Positions 1 through 7,873 of a DNA stretch of 64,000 nucleotides are shown piece by piece. The DNA comes from Pseudomonas beijingensis (GTDB lineage Bacteria; Pseudomonadota; Gammaproteobacteria; Pseudomonadales; Pseudomonadaceae): the NCBI RefSeq assembly GCF_030687295.1, contig NZ_CP117425.1, positions 2,856,001 to 2,920,000 of the forward strand. The letters are read 5' to 3'. Every line of letters begins with the position of its first letter. Within the stretch, counting starts at the first letter, position 1. The notes under the pieces were generated by a model that worked only from the letters and a program-made list of their open reading frames with translations, did not search any database and was not told where the DNA came from. Both the position numbers and the translations under genes were made by a program.

Positions 1-948
1 AGACGTCTGTTGGGGACTTTAACTGATGGTGATGTGCGACGTTGCTTACTCAAGCACCTGCCACTGGATATTAGTGTTAAGGAGGTCATGTGCGCTTCGC
101 CGCAGACGGTTGAGCGGAGTTGGAGTAAGGAGCGCATGCTAGCGGTTATGGAGAAGCATCAACTGCTGCAGTTACCCGTCGTTGATGCCCTGCAACGCGT
201 TGTGGGTTTGGAAACCCTCCATGGGCTTTTGCAGAAACGACAATATGATAATCCTGTCTTCCTTATGGCCGGCGGGTTTGGATCGCGTCTGCGTCCGTTA
301 ACTAAAACCTGTCCAAAACCTTTATTAAAAATAGGTGATAAACCTATTCTTGAGCTTATTCTCGAGAGTTTCATTAATGCCGGGTTTTATCGGTTTTTCA
401 TTTCTACGCATTACATGCCAGAAATGATCCGTGAGTATTTTGGCGATGGCAGCCGTTGGGGCGTAAGCATCCAGTATGTTCATGAGGAAGAGCCTCTGGG
501 TACGGGCGGTGCATTAGGGTTGTTGCCTCATGATGAAATTGATTTACCAATGTTCATGATGAATGGCGACCTGCTCACCACCTTGAACTTCCAGAACCTG
601 CTGGAATTTTATCAGGAGCATCAAGGTGTGGCGACCATGTGCGTGCGAGAGTACGAACATTGTGTGCCCTATGGTGTTATCCAAAGTGAAGGGCATCGGA
701 TTCGTTCCATGGTGGAGAAACCAGTACATCGTTTCTTTATTAATGCGGGAATCTATTTGCTCTCACCTGAATTAGTAAAAAGCGTTGTTGCGGGAACTCG
801 TATTGACATGCCCACATTGTTGGAGCAGCAGATTGCGAAAGACAAGGATGTAAATATGTTCCCCATACACGAATACTGGCTTGATATAGGCAGAATGGAG
901 GATTTTCAACGAGCGCAATCTGACATTTCAGGTTTATTCAATGGGTAA
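1..948 (+). CDS. CBS-domain sugar-1-phosphate nucleotidyltransferase (PtmE-like), 5' partial
   Basis: The reading frame is open to the first base, so the start lies upstream; 315 residues are visible. The first ~75 residues are the end of a CBS-domain pair (TDGDVRR, then LPVVDALQRVVGL). The rest is a nucleotidyltransferase domain with the signature GGFGSRLRPLTKTCPKPLL, a NGDLLT metal site, VEKP and a terminal WLDIGRMEDF. CBS plus nucleotidyltransferase is the architecture of PtmE, which makes GDP-glucosamine in the Campylobacter legionaminic acid pathway. The next gene, a CMP-nonulosonate synthetase overlapping by 8 bp, supports that assignment. Other GDP- or UDP-sugar pyrophosphorylases have the same core, so the substrate is inferred. 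The earlier pathway enzymes would lie upstream of the window. Confidence 0.85.
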   Translation, partial: RRLLGTLTDGDVRRCLLKHLPLDISVKEVMCASPQTVERSWSKERMLAVMEKHQLLQLPVVDALQRVVGLETLHGLLQKRQYDNPVFLMAGGFGSRLRPLTKTCPKPLLKIGDKPILELILESFINAGFYRFFISTHYMPEMIREYFGDGSRWGVSIQYVHEEEPLGTGGALGLLPHDEIDLPMFMMNGDLLTTLNFQNLLEFYQEHQGVATMCVREYEHCVPYGVIQSEGHRIRSMVEKPVHRFFINAGIYLLSPELVKSVVAGTRIDMPTLLEQQIAKDKDVNMFPIHEYWLDIGRMEDFQRAQSDISGLFNG

Positions 949-1645
949 CTACAATGTAGATATCCTTGCGGTGGTGCCCGCCCGAGCGGGTAGTAAGCGT
1001 TTACCTGGAAAGAACCTTTTGGATCTGCACGGTAAACCGTTAATCCGTTGGACGCTTGAGGCAGCCCTCGAGAGTCAAGTTGTCGATCAGTTAGTCGTTA
1101 GCAGCGATGATGATGCGATTCTGGCGGAAGGCATTCGACTCGGTCTTCACACAATTAGGCGTCCAGTCGATCTGGCTAGCGACACCGCAGCGACCGTCGA
1201 TGTGCTTGTTCATACATTGGAGTCTTTGGCCAAGGAGGGAGTGCGGCCTGCCCGACTGATGCTCTTACAGCCGACTTCACCTCTGCGCAAAGCTGAGGAC
1301 ATCTACCAGGCTGTGCAATGTATGGATAAGACGAAAGCAGAGAGTATCATCAGCGTATGCCGGTGTGAGCACTCGCCGCTGTGGAGCAACACGCTAGAGG
1401 CTGACGGGTTTATGGACGACTTTTTACGGCCGGAAATATTGAATCAACGTAGCCAGGATCTTCCTGTGTATTACCGCCTGAATGGCGCAATTTATTTGGC
1501 TAAAACGGAAAGCTTTTTAAAGTCGCGAGGTTTTTTTATGCGTAATAGTCAAGCTTTTATAATGCCGACGGAAAGGTCGATAGATATTGATACGCCTCTA
1601 GATTTTAAGGTGTGTGAATATCTTTATGATACCATGGATAAATGA
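941..1645 (+). CDS. CMP-nonulosonate (legionaminate/sialate-type) cytidylyltransferase
   Basis: A 234-residue acylneuraminate cytidylyltransferase, which activates a nonulosonic acid with CTP before glycosyl transfer. The N-terminal signature VPARAGSKRLPGKNL (residues ~12-26) is the CTP-binding loop; LLQPTSPLR and a C-terminal DIDTPLDF metal-binding region follow, all typical of NeuA/LegF/PseF. The start overlaps the upstream nucleotidyltransferase by 8 bp and the stop overlaps the next gene by 4 bp (ATGA), so the genes are translationally coupled. The PtmE-like neighbour favours CMP-legionaminic acid synthetase (LegF) over a sialic or pseudaminic acid enzyme, but sequence alone does not settle the isomer. 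Confidence 0.88.
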   Translation: MGNYNVDILAVVPARAGSKRLPGKNLLDLHGKPLIRWTLEAALESQVVDQLVVSSDDDAILAEGIRLGLHTIRRPVDLASDTAATVDVLVHTLESLAKEGVRPARLMLLQPTSPLRKAEDIYQAVQCMDKTKAESIISVCRCEHSPLWSNTLEADGFMDDFLRPEILNQRSQDLPVYYRLNGAIYLAKTESFLKSRGFFMRNSQAFIMPTERSIDIDTPLDFKVCEYLYDTMDK

Positions 1646-2916
1646 AAGTGACTTTTTCGAAACTCAGGTTGTTGCTATTTGCGATCTTTCGCAAAAATTG
1701 CTGGTCTAACCTTGAGGCGTCCGATGTTTTAGTTGTTCGACACGATGCGGACTGCGGATATCAGCACGCGGGGAAAGCGTATTCTCCGATAATTGATACA
1801 GTTGTTGAGGAGTGTTTTAAGAAAAATATAAGCGTTCAGTCTGTTGCTACACCTATTAGTCGGCTCGTGGGGGCGCGCGCTTATAATTCACCTGCAGCCT
1901 TTAATCGTTCCCTGTCATGGATTGCATTGTGGGTGCGAATGCTGTCTGTTTTTATCGGGCGGGAGAAAAGTAAAGAGTATGGGGTGTCAAGAAAGGCTGT
2001 TGTATGGTTAAAAATATTGAATTTGGTTAAACCCAAAATAGTAATAGGTATACAGCCCGACCTTGCTCTCTGTCGAGCTTGTAGACTTTTAAATGTTCCT
2101 GTATATGATATCCAACATGGCGTTATTTCTAAAGATAACAAGTGGTATGGGGATATTTTACCAAACAAAGTCGCCGTCTCGGATTTGCCGGATGGCTTTT
2201 TATGTTGGGATCGACAAAGCGCAGAGTATCTAAAAAGTTGGGCTCCCGCGCGTGGTGTTACAATTAATGTGATAGGTCATCCTTGGTTTCAGCGATTCCA
2301 GTTTCCGAGCGATAACGACTTACTGGTTCAGGATGCACTGAGAAGTAGCAGAATTTTTTTCGATGAAAAACCCATTATTTTGGTGGCTTTACAATGGGGG
2401 TTACATATTCATTACTATTCCGATATCGACTTCAACAAGGTTATGTGTAAGGCGCTGGAGTCAGTGATTAAGCGGACTCATAATCGATATAACTGGTTGT
2501 TACGTCTGCATCCGATTCAATTGACGGGCGATGAGGGCGAGTACTGCGAGGCGTATTTGGATCAGGAATTTGGTGGCTTTGCTGGAGTAGAATGGCATCG
2601 AGCAAGTTTATTGCCGCTACCCATATTACTATCTCAAGCCAGCTTACATATAACTGATATGAGTTCTGTGGTGATCGAAGCCTCCTGGTTTGGATTACCT
2701 TCTGCGCTGTTGAATCCTTATTTAAACAAGGGCGGAATTCTTGAAGGCCTATATGACTATGAGCGTCGCTCTGGAATAGCAACTGTTGTTGAGCAGAATG
2801 CCGAGGCTATAGAGTTGTGGATAAGTGAAAGGCTCTCTTGCGCTCAAGCCGCTCCGAGCGTCGTTCCTGAGGGCGGCATCCAGGCCATACTGGATAAGGC
2901 GATGATGAAAGCATGA
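1642..2916 (+). CDS. Unassigned GT-B-like glycosyltransferase, candidate nonulosonate transferase
   Basis: A 424-residue cytoplasmic protein without clear membrane segments. Visible landmarks are DIQHGV around residue 155 and, in the second half, an LRLHPIQ segment and ITDMSSVVIEASWFGLP near residues 335-351. The HP dipeptide and the late Ser-Ser-Glu segment recall GT-B transferases that use CMP-sugars and capsule-type transferases (KpsC/CDP-glycerol families). It directly follows the CMP-nonulosonate synthetase with a 4-bp overlap and is followed by hisH with another 4-bp overlap. I infer that it may transfer the CMP-activated nonulosonic acid, but do not recognise the family with certainty. 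Base composition is AT-rich, like other O-antigen genes here. Confidence 0.6.
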   Translation: MKVTFSKLRLLLFAIFRKNCWSNLEASDVLVVRHDADCGYQHAGKAYSPIIDTVVEECFKKNISVQSVATPISRLVGARAYNSPAAFNRSLSWIALWVRMLSVFIGREKSKEYGVSRKAVVWLKILNLVKPKIVIGIQPDLALCRACRLLNVPVYDIQHGVISKDNKWYGDILPNKVAVSDLPDGFLCWDRQSAEYLKSWAPARGVTINVIGHPWFQRFQFPSDNDLLVQDALRSSRIFFDEKPIILVALQWGLHIHYYSDIDFNKVMCKALESVIKRTHNRYNWLLRLHPIQLTGDEGEYCEAYLDQEFGGFAGVEWHRASLLPLPILLSQASLHITDMSSVVIEASWFGLPSALLNPYLNKGGILEGLYDYERRSGIATVVEQNAEAIELWISERLSCAQAAPSVVPEGGIQAILDKAMMKA

Positions 2917-3540
2917 ATAAGCGTAAGATTTCTGTCATTAATTACGGAGCCGGTAATATCGCCTCTGTAGTCAACATGATTAAGCATGTCGGTGGGGAGG
3001 CTGAAATAATTTCCTGCCCCAGTGATTTGTCGAACGTTCAAAAATTGCTGCTCCCAGGCGTTGGTGCCTTTGGTCACGCTATGGAGTGTTTGCGGACTGG
3101 TGGCTGGCTTGCTGAACTCAATCAGGCAGTATTGCAGCGTAAGGTCCCCGACTCTAGGCATTTGCTTGGGCATGCAGCTGATGTGTAAGTCAAGTGAGGA
3201 AGGGCAGGAGGCTGGATTAGGATGGATCGACGCCAGAGTGAGACGGTTTGAGTTTCAGGATAACGTGGGTAGATTGAAAGTTCCGCATATGGGGTGGAAC
3301 GCGGTAAGTATTGTTGGTGAGGATTCGCTCGTTTCCAGCGAATCATTGGAGCGGCGCTTTTATTTCGTGCACTCTTATTATGTGGAGTGTATGAACAAAT
3401 CGGATGAAATGTTTATCTGCAACTATGGAAGAGATTTTGTTGCAGGCTTTCATCGAGAAAATATGTGGGGGGTGCAATTCCACCCCGAGAAGAGCCATCG
3501 GTTTGGCATGGAACTATTCAAGCAGTTTTTAGAGGTGTGA
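2913..3540 (+). pseudogene. hisH2: HisH-type glutaminase subunit (hisH2), frameshifted
   Basis: The N-terminal frame runs from ATG 2913 to a stop at 3188 and encodes INYGAGN and PGVGAFGHAM. The remainder, in the +1 frame to 3540, holds the nucleophile segment GICLGMQL, HMGWN, FVHSYYV and GVQFHPEKSH, so all three glutaminase triad residues are on the other side of the break. Removing one C from the CCCC run at 3146-3149 restores KVPTLGICLGMQ. HisH supplies ammonia through HisF; beside a WbpG-type amidotransferase the pair serves acetamidino-sugar formation, not histidine synthesis. As written, the 91-residue product lacks the catalytic cysteine. A sequencing insertion is an alternative. Confidence 0.85.
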
Positions 3541-3541
3541 C

Positions 3542-4316
3542 TTGCTGGGACATCGAGTAATACCAGCTTTACTACTACGTGATAACGGTTTAGTAAAGAC
3601 GCAGCGTTTTGGCAAGTCAAAAATACGTTGGCGATCCGATCAACGCTATCCGCATTTTCAATGAAAAAGAAGTGGATGAGCTCGTTGTTCTTGATATTGA
3701 TGCCACTCGTCTAAAGCAGCCCCCAAATTACGCGCTGATTGAGGAGTTTGCGGCTGAGTGCTTTATGCCGCTTGGTTACGGTGGCGGAATAAATACCGTG
3801 GAGCAAGCACGGACTTTATTTTCGCTTGGCGTTGAGAAGGTTATTTTACAATCTGCAGCGCTAGACAATCCAAGGCTTATAGCTGAATTGGCTTCGCGCT
3901 TCGGCAGTCAAAGCATCGTAATATCTATTGATGTAAAGCGCGACTGGTTAGGTCGAATTAAGCTTTGGTCAGCCTCTTCTCGGCGAAAACTATCCGCCGA
4001 TTGGCTGGCAGTCATGAAGGAATTATCCTCAGTCGGAGCGGGGGAAATCCTTCTGAACGCTGTTGACCGTGACGGTATGCAGAATGGTTATGATTTGGAC
4101 GTGATAAAATCCGCCGCTTCAGTCCTTGATATTCCATTGGTTGCCTTGGGCGGTGCTGGTAACATGGGGCATTTGCTCGAAGCCGTTCAAGCGGGAGCTT
4201 CTGCGGTAGCCGCGGGTAGCTTATTTGTTTTGCAAGGACCTCATCGAGCTGTACTGATTAGTTATCCCAGTTACTCAGCGCTTGAGTCGTTATTTAGGAG
4301 TTCAGATGTATCATAA
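3542..4316 (+). pseudogene. hisF2: HisF-type ammonia-channelling subunit (hisF2), frameshifted
   Basis: Family starts read like LLGHRVIPALLLRDNGLVKT, found here from a TTG at 3542 with AGAGGTG (3531-3537) upstream; hisH ends one base earlier. That frame runs out of homology at the AAAAA run (3619-3623), and the rest (YVGDPINAIRIFNEKEVDEL onward, to 4316) is in the next frame; one A fewer restores a ~257-residue HisF. Leucine occupies the place of the first catalytic Asp of true HisF (normally CLDV), as in WbpG partners, so this copy should deliver ammonia without making imidazole glycerol phosphate. The second Asp (SIDVKRD) and GGAGN remain. An internal start at 3609 would give a barrel lacking its first strand. 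Confidence 0.84.
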
Positions 4317-5433
4317 AAAATACCAGGTATGCACACGGTGCGTGATGGATACCTCAGCCACTGATATATCCTTTGACGTCAATGGAATTTGTAATTTTTG
4401 TTCGTATTTTGAAAGGCAGATTAGCAAGATTGTTTTCGTTTCAGAAGAGGAGCGAGCAATACAACGCAAACTCTTTATAGATAAAGTTAAACAAGCTGGT
4501 AAGGGCAAAAGATACGATTGTGTAATGGGGTTGTCTGGCGGTGTGGACAGCTCATATGCACTTGATCTTGCGGTAAAGGAGGGGTTGAGGCCATTAGCTG
4601 TACATATGGATAATAACTGGAACTCCGAATTGGCAGCAAATAATATAAAAAATCTTGTTTCGGGGCTTGATGTCGATCTCTACACCCACGTTATCGAGTG
4701 GCCGGAATATAAGCGTCTCATGCAGGCTTTTTTTGATGCGGATGTTATCGATGTTGAATTGTTATATGATAACGCGATGCTCGCAGTTAATTTTGCTCAA
4801 GCGCGAAAGTATGGAATAAAGTATATCCTCTCAGGAAGTAATTCTGCTACTGAGGGTATGCCCATGCCAGAAGGTTGGAATTGGCGAAAGTGGGATAAAA
4901 AAAATATTAAGGCATTGGGTGCGCTTGGTGGTGTTAAATTAAAAACATTTCCGTCCGTTGGTACGCTTGATTATATTGTCAATCGTTTGGTGCGTAGAAT
5001 CCAATGGGTTTCCTATCTCGATTTTTATGATTATCAAAAGAACCAAGCTTTGGATGAGCTTGAAACAAAGTATGGTTATAAACGTTACCCCTATAAGCAT
5101 TACGAGTCTATCTTCACTCGCTTTTATCAAGGATATTTGCTTCCGGAAAAGTTCGGCGTGGATAAACGAAAATTACATTTAGCTACGCTTGTAATGAGTG
5201 GTCAGATGAGTCGTGATGAAGCGTTGGCCAGGCTTGAAGAGTCGCCTTACCCGTCAGAGGAAGGGTTGGAAACAGACAAAAAATACTTTCTCAAAAAAAT
5301 GGGTTGGGATGAATCTACGTTAAGGGCTTACCTTGAACGCCCCGAAAAGCGACATGATGAATATCCAAGCGACCGAGCGCTATGGGATGGGATGAAAAAA
5401 ATTTATCATAAGTATTTTAGAGCGGCCTCTTAA
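4306..5433 (+). CDS. wbpG: N-acetyl sugar amidotransferase (WbpG/PseA family)
   Basis: A 375-residue PP-loop ATPase of the WbpG/PseA/LnpD family, which converts an N-acetyl group of a sugar to an acetamidino group using ATP and ammonia. The N-terminus has a zinc-type cysteine set, CTRC (residues ~8-11) and CNFC (~29-32); the PP-loop GLSGGVDSSY lies near residue 75. ATG 4306 is chosen because AGGAG (4296-4300) is 5 bp upstream; it overlaps hisF by 11 bp. The hisH-hisF-wbpG order matches that in the P. aeruginosa O5 locus, where the three act together. Here both ammonia-supplying partners are frame-disrupted, so the enzyme may lack its ammonia source although its own frame is intact. Confidence 0.88.
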   Translation: MYHKKYQVCTRCVMDTSATDISFDVNGICNFCSYFERQISKIVFVSEEERAIQRKLFIDKVKQAGKGKRYDCVMGLSGGVDSSYALDLAVKEGLRPLAVHMDNNWNSELAANNIKNLVSGLDVDLYTHVIEWPEYKRLMQAFFDADVIDVELLYDNAMLAVNFAQARKYGIKYILSGSNSATEGMPMPEGWNWRKWDKKNIKALGALGGVKLKTFPSVGTLDYIVNRLVRRIQWVSYLDFYDYQKNQALDELETKYGYKRYPYKHYESIFTRFYQGYLLPEKFGVDKRKLHLATLVMSGQMSRDEALARLEESPYPSEEGLETDKKYFLKKMGWDESTLRAYLERPEKRHDEYPSDRALWDGMKKIYHKYFRAAS

Positions 5434-5463
5434 AGCGTAGTGATCCATAGGCTGTTCGCTAGA

Positions 5464-5494
5464 AAATAAGGGGTGCCAACACAGCCCCTTATTT
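5464..5494 (+). terminator. AT-rich hairpin after wbpG-type gene
   Basis: AAATAAGGGG (5464-5473) and CCCCTTATTT (5485-5494) form a perfect 10-bp stem with an 11-base loop, 30 bp after the amidotransferase stop. There is no long T-run, so it may be a processing or weak termination signal separating the acetamidino block from the following genes. Confidence 0.45.
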
Positions 5495-5563
5495 ACGGCA
5501 TATGTATATTTCTAAAAGCCACGAAATTGATGTTCGTGATGCGGTGTCGCAGCGAGGGGAAAG

Positions 5564-6631
5564 ATGAAGCTGTACATGAGGAAGTCGACATTTCTGTTAT
5601 TTTTCTTCGCGGTTTCTGCAGTTTTGTTCTACGCTTTTTTGGGTAGGTACATGCTTAGCGGTGAGATTGATTTCAAATTTTTTGCAGACTCACTGACTTA
5701 CGAAAAGTTATATCAAGAGTCAGATTTTAAATCTTTTTCTGAAATGATTTCTTGGGATAGTAATTATTTTGGCCCATTGGTAATTTTAGAGGTCTTCGGC
5801 GGTGACCGTGTTTTAGTGCTCTGTTTTAATATTGCTCTAGCCTTTATTTCCTTGTGGTTGGTTAGAACCGGTGATCAGTATGATTGGGTTCTTTTTGTTT
5901 TTTTGTTTTTTTTGAGTCCGATCACATTTTCTAGTTTGCTCTCTATTAACAAGGAAATAATCTCCTTGTTAACAATGTCGTTGCTTGTTGCTTGGTTGTT
6001 TCGCAGGAGTGCGGGCTATTTGATTTTGGCGTTTATTTCGTCTTTTTTGGTTCGTTGGCAGCTCTCTCTTTTTATTTTAGTGGTTTTTTCAGCCTTCTCA
6101 TCCATCAATCCATTACGACATCAACGTGTGTTTTTTTTGGCGCTTCTGTTATCAGGTATCTCTATAGTCTATTTTTTTATAGGAGATCAATTTGTTGGTG
6201 TAAATAGTAATGCTGATAGAGGCGCCGCCATAGATGAAGGCAGTGGAGCATATGTTTTCCTCAACGATGCTCAGCGGAATGGACTTTATTTTTTGGTTTT
6301 TATACCTAAAGCGCTTCATGCTATGTATGGTTTGGTGTTTAGGGTAGGTAATGTGTTTGATTTTAATGATGTTTATAATAATGTAGTGGTTACACTGCAT
6401 TGTCTTGTTGCATTTTTGTTTTTTTTGATTATTTTTTTTCGTCGACGTTTAAGGTTGAGTGATGATTTGATTTTTATCGCGGTCATTTATTGTTCTATAT
6501 TTGTGCTGACTCCGATTTATTCTCCGAGGTATTTTTATCCGGTGTTCTTTTTGTCCTGTCTGGTTCTAGCGCGGCGCTCTGAGTTTGTTGGGGTAGTCAA
6601 GAACTTTGGCTCACAGGCTAGGCTTGGTTAG
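5564..6631 (+). CDS. Polytopic membrane protein, candidate O-antigen polymerase (Wzy)
   Basis: A 355-residue, very hydrophobic protein with about nine or ten predicted membrane segments, the first at residues ~8-28. A hydrophilic loop (around NSNADRGAAIDEGSGAYVF) between late segments resembles the periplasmic loop of Wzy proteins. Very low GC and very poor recognisable sequence conservation are typical of Wzy. GAGGGGA at 5554-5560 precedes ATG 5564. It sits between the acetamidino genes and a glycosyltransferase; no other Wzy or Wzx candidate is visible, and Wzx would have to lie upstream. It would polymerise O-units on undecaprenyl pyrophosphate at the periplasmic face. Assignment rests on topology and position only. 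Confidence 0.6.
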   Translation: MKLYMRKSTFLLFFFAVSAVLFYAFLGRYMLSGEIDFKFFADSLTYEKLYQESDFKSFSEMISWDSNYFGPLVILEVFGGDRVLVLCFNIALAFISLWLVRTGDQYDWVLFVFLFFLSPITFSSLLSINKEIISLLTMSLLVAWLFRRSAGYLILAFISSFLVRWQLSLFILVVFSAFSSINPLRHQRVFFLALLLSGISIVYFFIGDQFVGVNSNADRGAAIDEGSGAYVFLNDAQRNGLYFLVFIPKALHAMYGLVFRVGNVFDFNDVYNNVVVTLHCLVAFLFFLIIFFRRRLRLSDDLIFIAVIYCSIFVLTPIYSPRYFYPVFFLSCLVLARRSEFVGVVKNFGSQARLG

Positions 6632-6680
6632 ATAGCTGCGGAAATAAAGAATGTCAGTATTGGCTAGCGAGGGGAATGGC

Positions 6681-6734
6681 ATGAAATTTTTTAGTTTTGC
6701 TTCGGTCTGGCCAATGATAGTTGGGTTCGTATGA
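6681..6734 (+). CDS. Candidate 17-residue leader ORF coupled to the glycosyltransferase gene
   Basis: ATG 6681 is preceded by a strong ribosome site, GAGGGG (6669-6674), with 6-bp spacing, and encodes [17 protein letters not shown]. Its stop codon TGA (6732-6734) overlaps the ATG (6731) of the downstream glycosyltransferase in an ATGA arrangement, while that gene has no good ribosome site of its own. The layout suggests translational coupling. The peptide is hydrophobic and may have no function beyond loading ribosomes; it could also be the remnant of a longer gene. Confidence 0.45.
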   Translation: MKFFSFASVWPMIVGFV

Positions 6735-7873
6735 GCGTTAATAGTTTCAAAATTCTGATGGTCAGCCACGTCTCCCCTGACTCCATATATGGAGCCGGTT
6801 CCAGCTTGCGTCAGCATATGAGTCTGATGGCAAGACACCAGTTATCGCTGTTTTCACCTGTGCATAGGGTGGTTTCTAGTGTTGGGAAAGACGTACATGT
6901 GATAAATTTTTTGTCTCCGATCACTTACAACTATGATGTACAGTTGTCTTTTTTTAGGGCCGTCATTCTCTCTTGGGCTTCGCGCTTTGCTTTCTGGGCT
7001 AGCAGCCCCTGGGTGCTCTATAAATTGTTTAGGCTTTCGCCTGATATAGTCCATATGAACAGTTTGGTTTTGTCGGACTTCTTGCTGTTGTTGCGTGCTT
7101 ATCGGTTTTTCAAAAGAGTCGCAGTGGTGTCACATGTTCGGGAGATGCTGGCTACCCATATTTCTCCTTATCAGAAATATCTCATGGGTGTATGTGACCA
7201 CTTTGTATTTATTGATAAGGCTGTACAGCGGCGTTTTTCTGAAGTTGTAGGGGGGGAGCATGAGTTTGATATTGTCCAAAATCCTTTCAAGGGAGCCAGG
7301 GCAAATGAGCGTTTGCCGAGAGAAATAGCTACGCTGAAAGAAGCTGGGAGAGTCGTATTTGCCATTGCCGGTCGAATTGAAAATGGGAAGGGCGTTCTAG
7401 AAATCTGTAGTCATTTTTTGTCGCAAGCTCCCACTAACGCGGCGCTGTTAATCGTCGGAGGGGGCACGGCTGGATGTATTGATCAACTGAGGGCCATGGT
7501 AGATAGGTCTGGTGGTACTATTGGTTACCTTGGGCAGATCACTGATTTACAATCCACGGGTTTTTTCGGAGAAATCGATTTTTTGATCCGAGGGGAGCCG
7601 TTTTTTTGCACTGGTCGAACTGTATATGAGGCCCTGTATTCAGGTTCTAAAGTCATTGTTCCCGGAGCGGACAGTGATCTTGAGGGGGATGAGTTGCTAG
7701 TTGAATTCAAAGATAAAGTTTTTTGCTATCCTCCGGGGGATTTTGCAAGATTGATGGGACTTGTGGGGGCATTGTCTGGTTGCCAGGAGTCGGCGGGAAA
7801 CCGATGTGTCCGTGATAACTATGAAAATTATGTTGCTTCATTAAATGCTATTTATTCAAGGGTGGTTAAATGA
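6731..7873 (+). CDS. Family 4-type glycosyltransferase
   Basis: A 380-residue GT-B transferase. The N-terminus has [17 protein letters not shown], a loop typical of GT4 acceptor domains, then SPDIVHMNS. The C-terminal donor domain shows the strand-turn [16 protein letters not shown] (residues ~215-230), ALLIVGGG, and [21 protein letters not shown] near residues 292-313, the position of the usual EGF-type donor motif. It acts in the cytoplasm on the lipid-linked O-unit; the following gmd overlaps by 4 bp, so GDP-fucose is one plausible donor, but donor and acceptor are not readable from sequence. Start overlaps the stop of a 17-codon ORF. Confidence 0.82.
   Translation: MSVNSFKILMVSHVSPDSIYGAGSSLRQHMSLMARHQLSLFSPVHRVVSSVGKDVHVINFLSPITYNYDVQLSFFRAVILSWASRFAFWASSPWVLYKLFRLSPDIVHMNSLVLSDFLLLLRAYRFFKRVAVVSHVREMLATHISPYQKYLMGVCDHFVFIDKAVQRRFSEVVGGEHEFDIVQNPFKGARANERLPREIATLKEAGRVVFAIAGRIENGKGVLEICSHFLSQAPTNAALLIVGGGTAGCIDQLRAMVDRSGGTIGYLGQITDLQSTGFFGEIDFLIRGEPFFCTGRTVYEALYSGSKVIVPGADSDLEGDELLVEFKDKVFCYPPGDFARLMGLVGALSGCQESAGNRCVRDNYENYVASLNAIYSRVVK

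Noticed and set aside
3141..3160. Programmed ribosomal frameshifting to produce HisH
   Set aside because: CCC-G can slip in rare cases, but no stimulatory structure or conserved need is known in this family, and hisF is broken as well; mutation or sequence error is simpler.
3615..3625. Transcriptional slippage at A5 rescuing HisF
   Set aside because: Five A are too few for efficient polymerase slippage.
3609..4316. HisF starting at the internal TTG 3609
   Set aside because: This would delete the first barrel strand; homology clearly extends upstream in another frame to TTG 3542.
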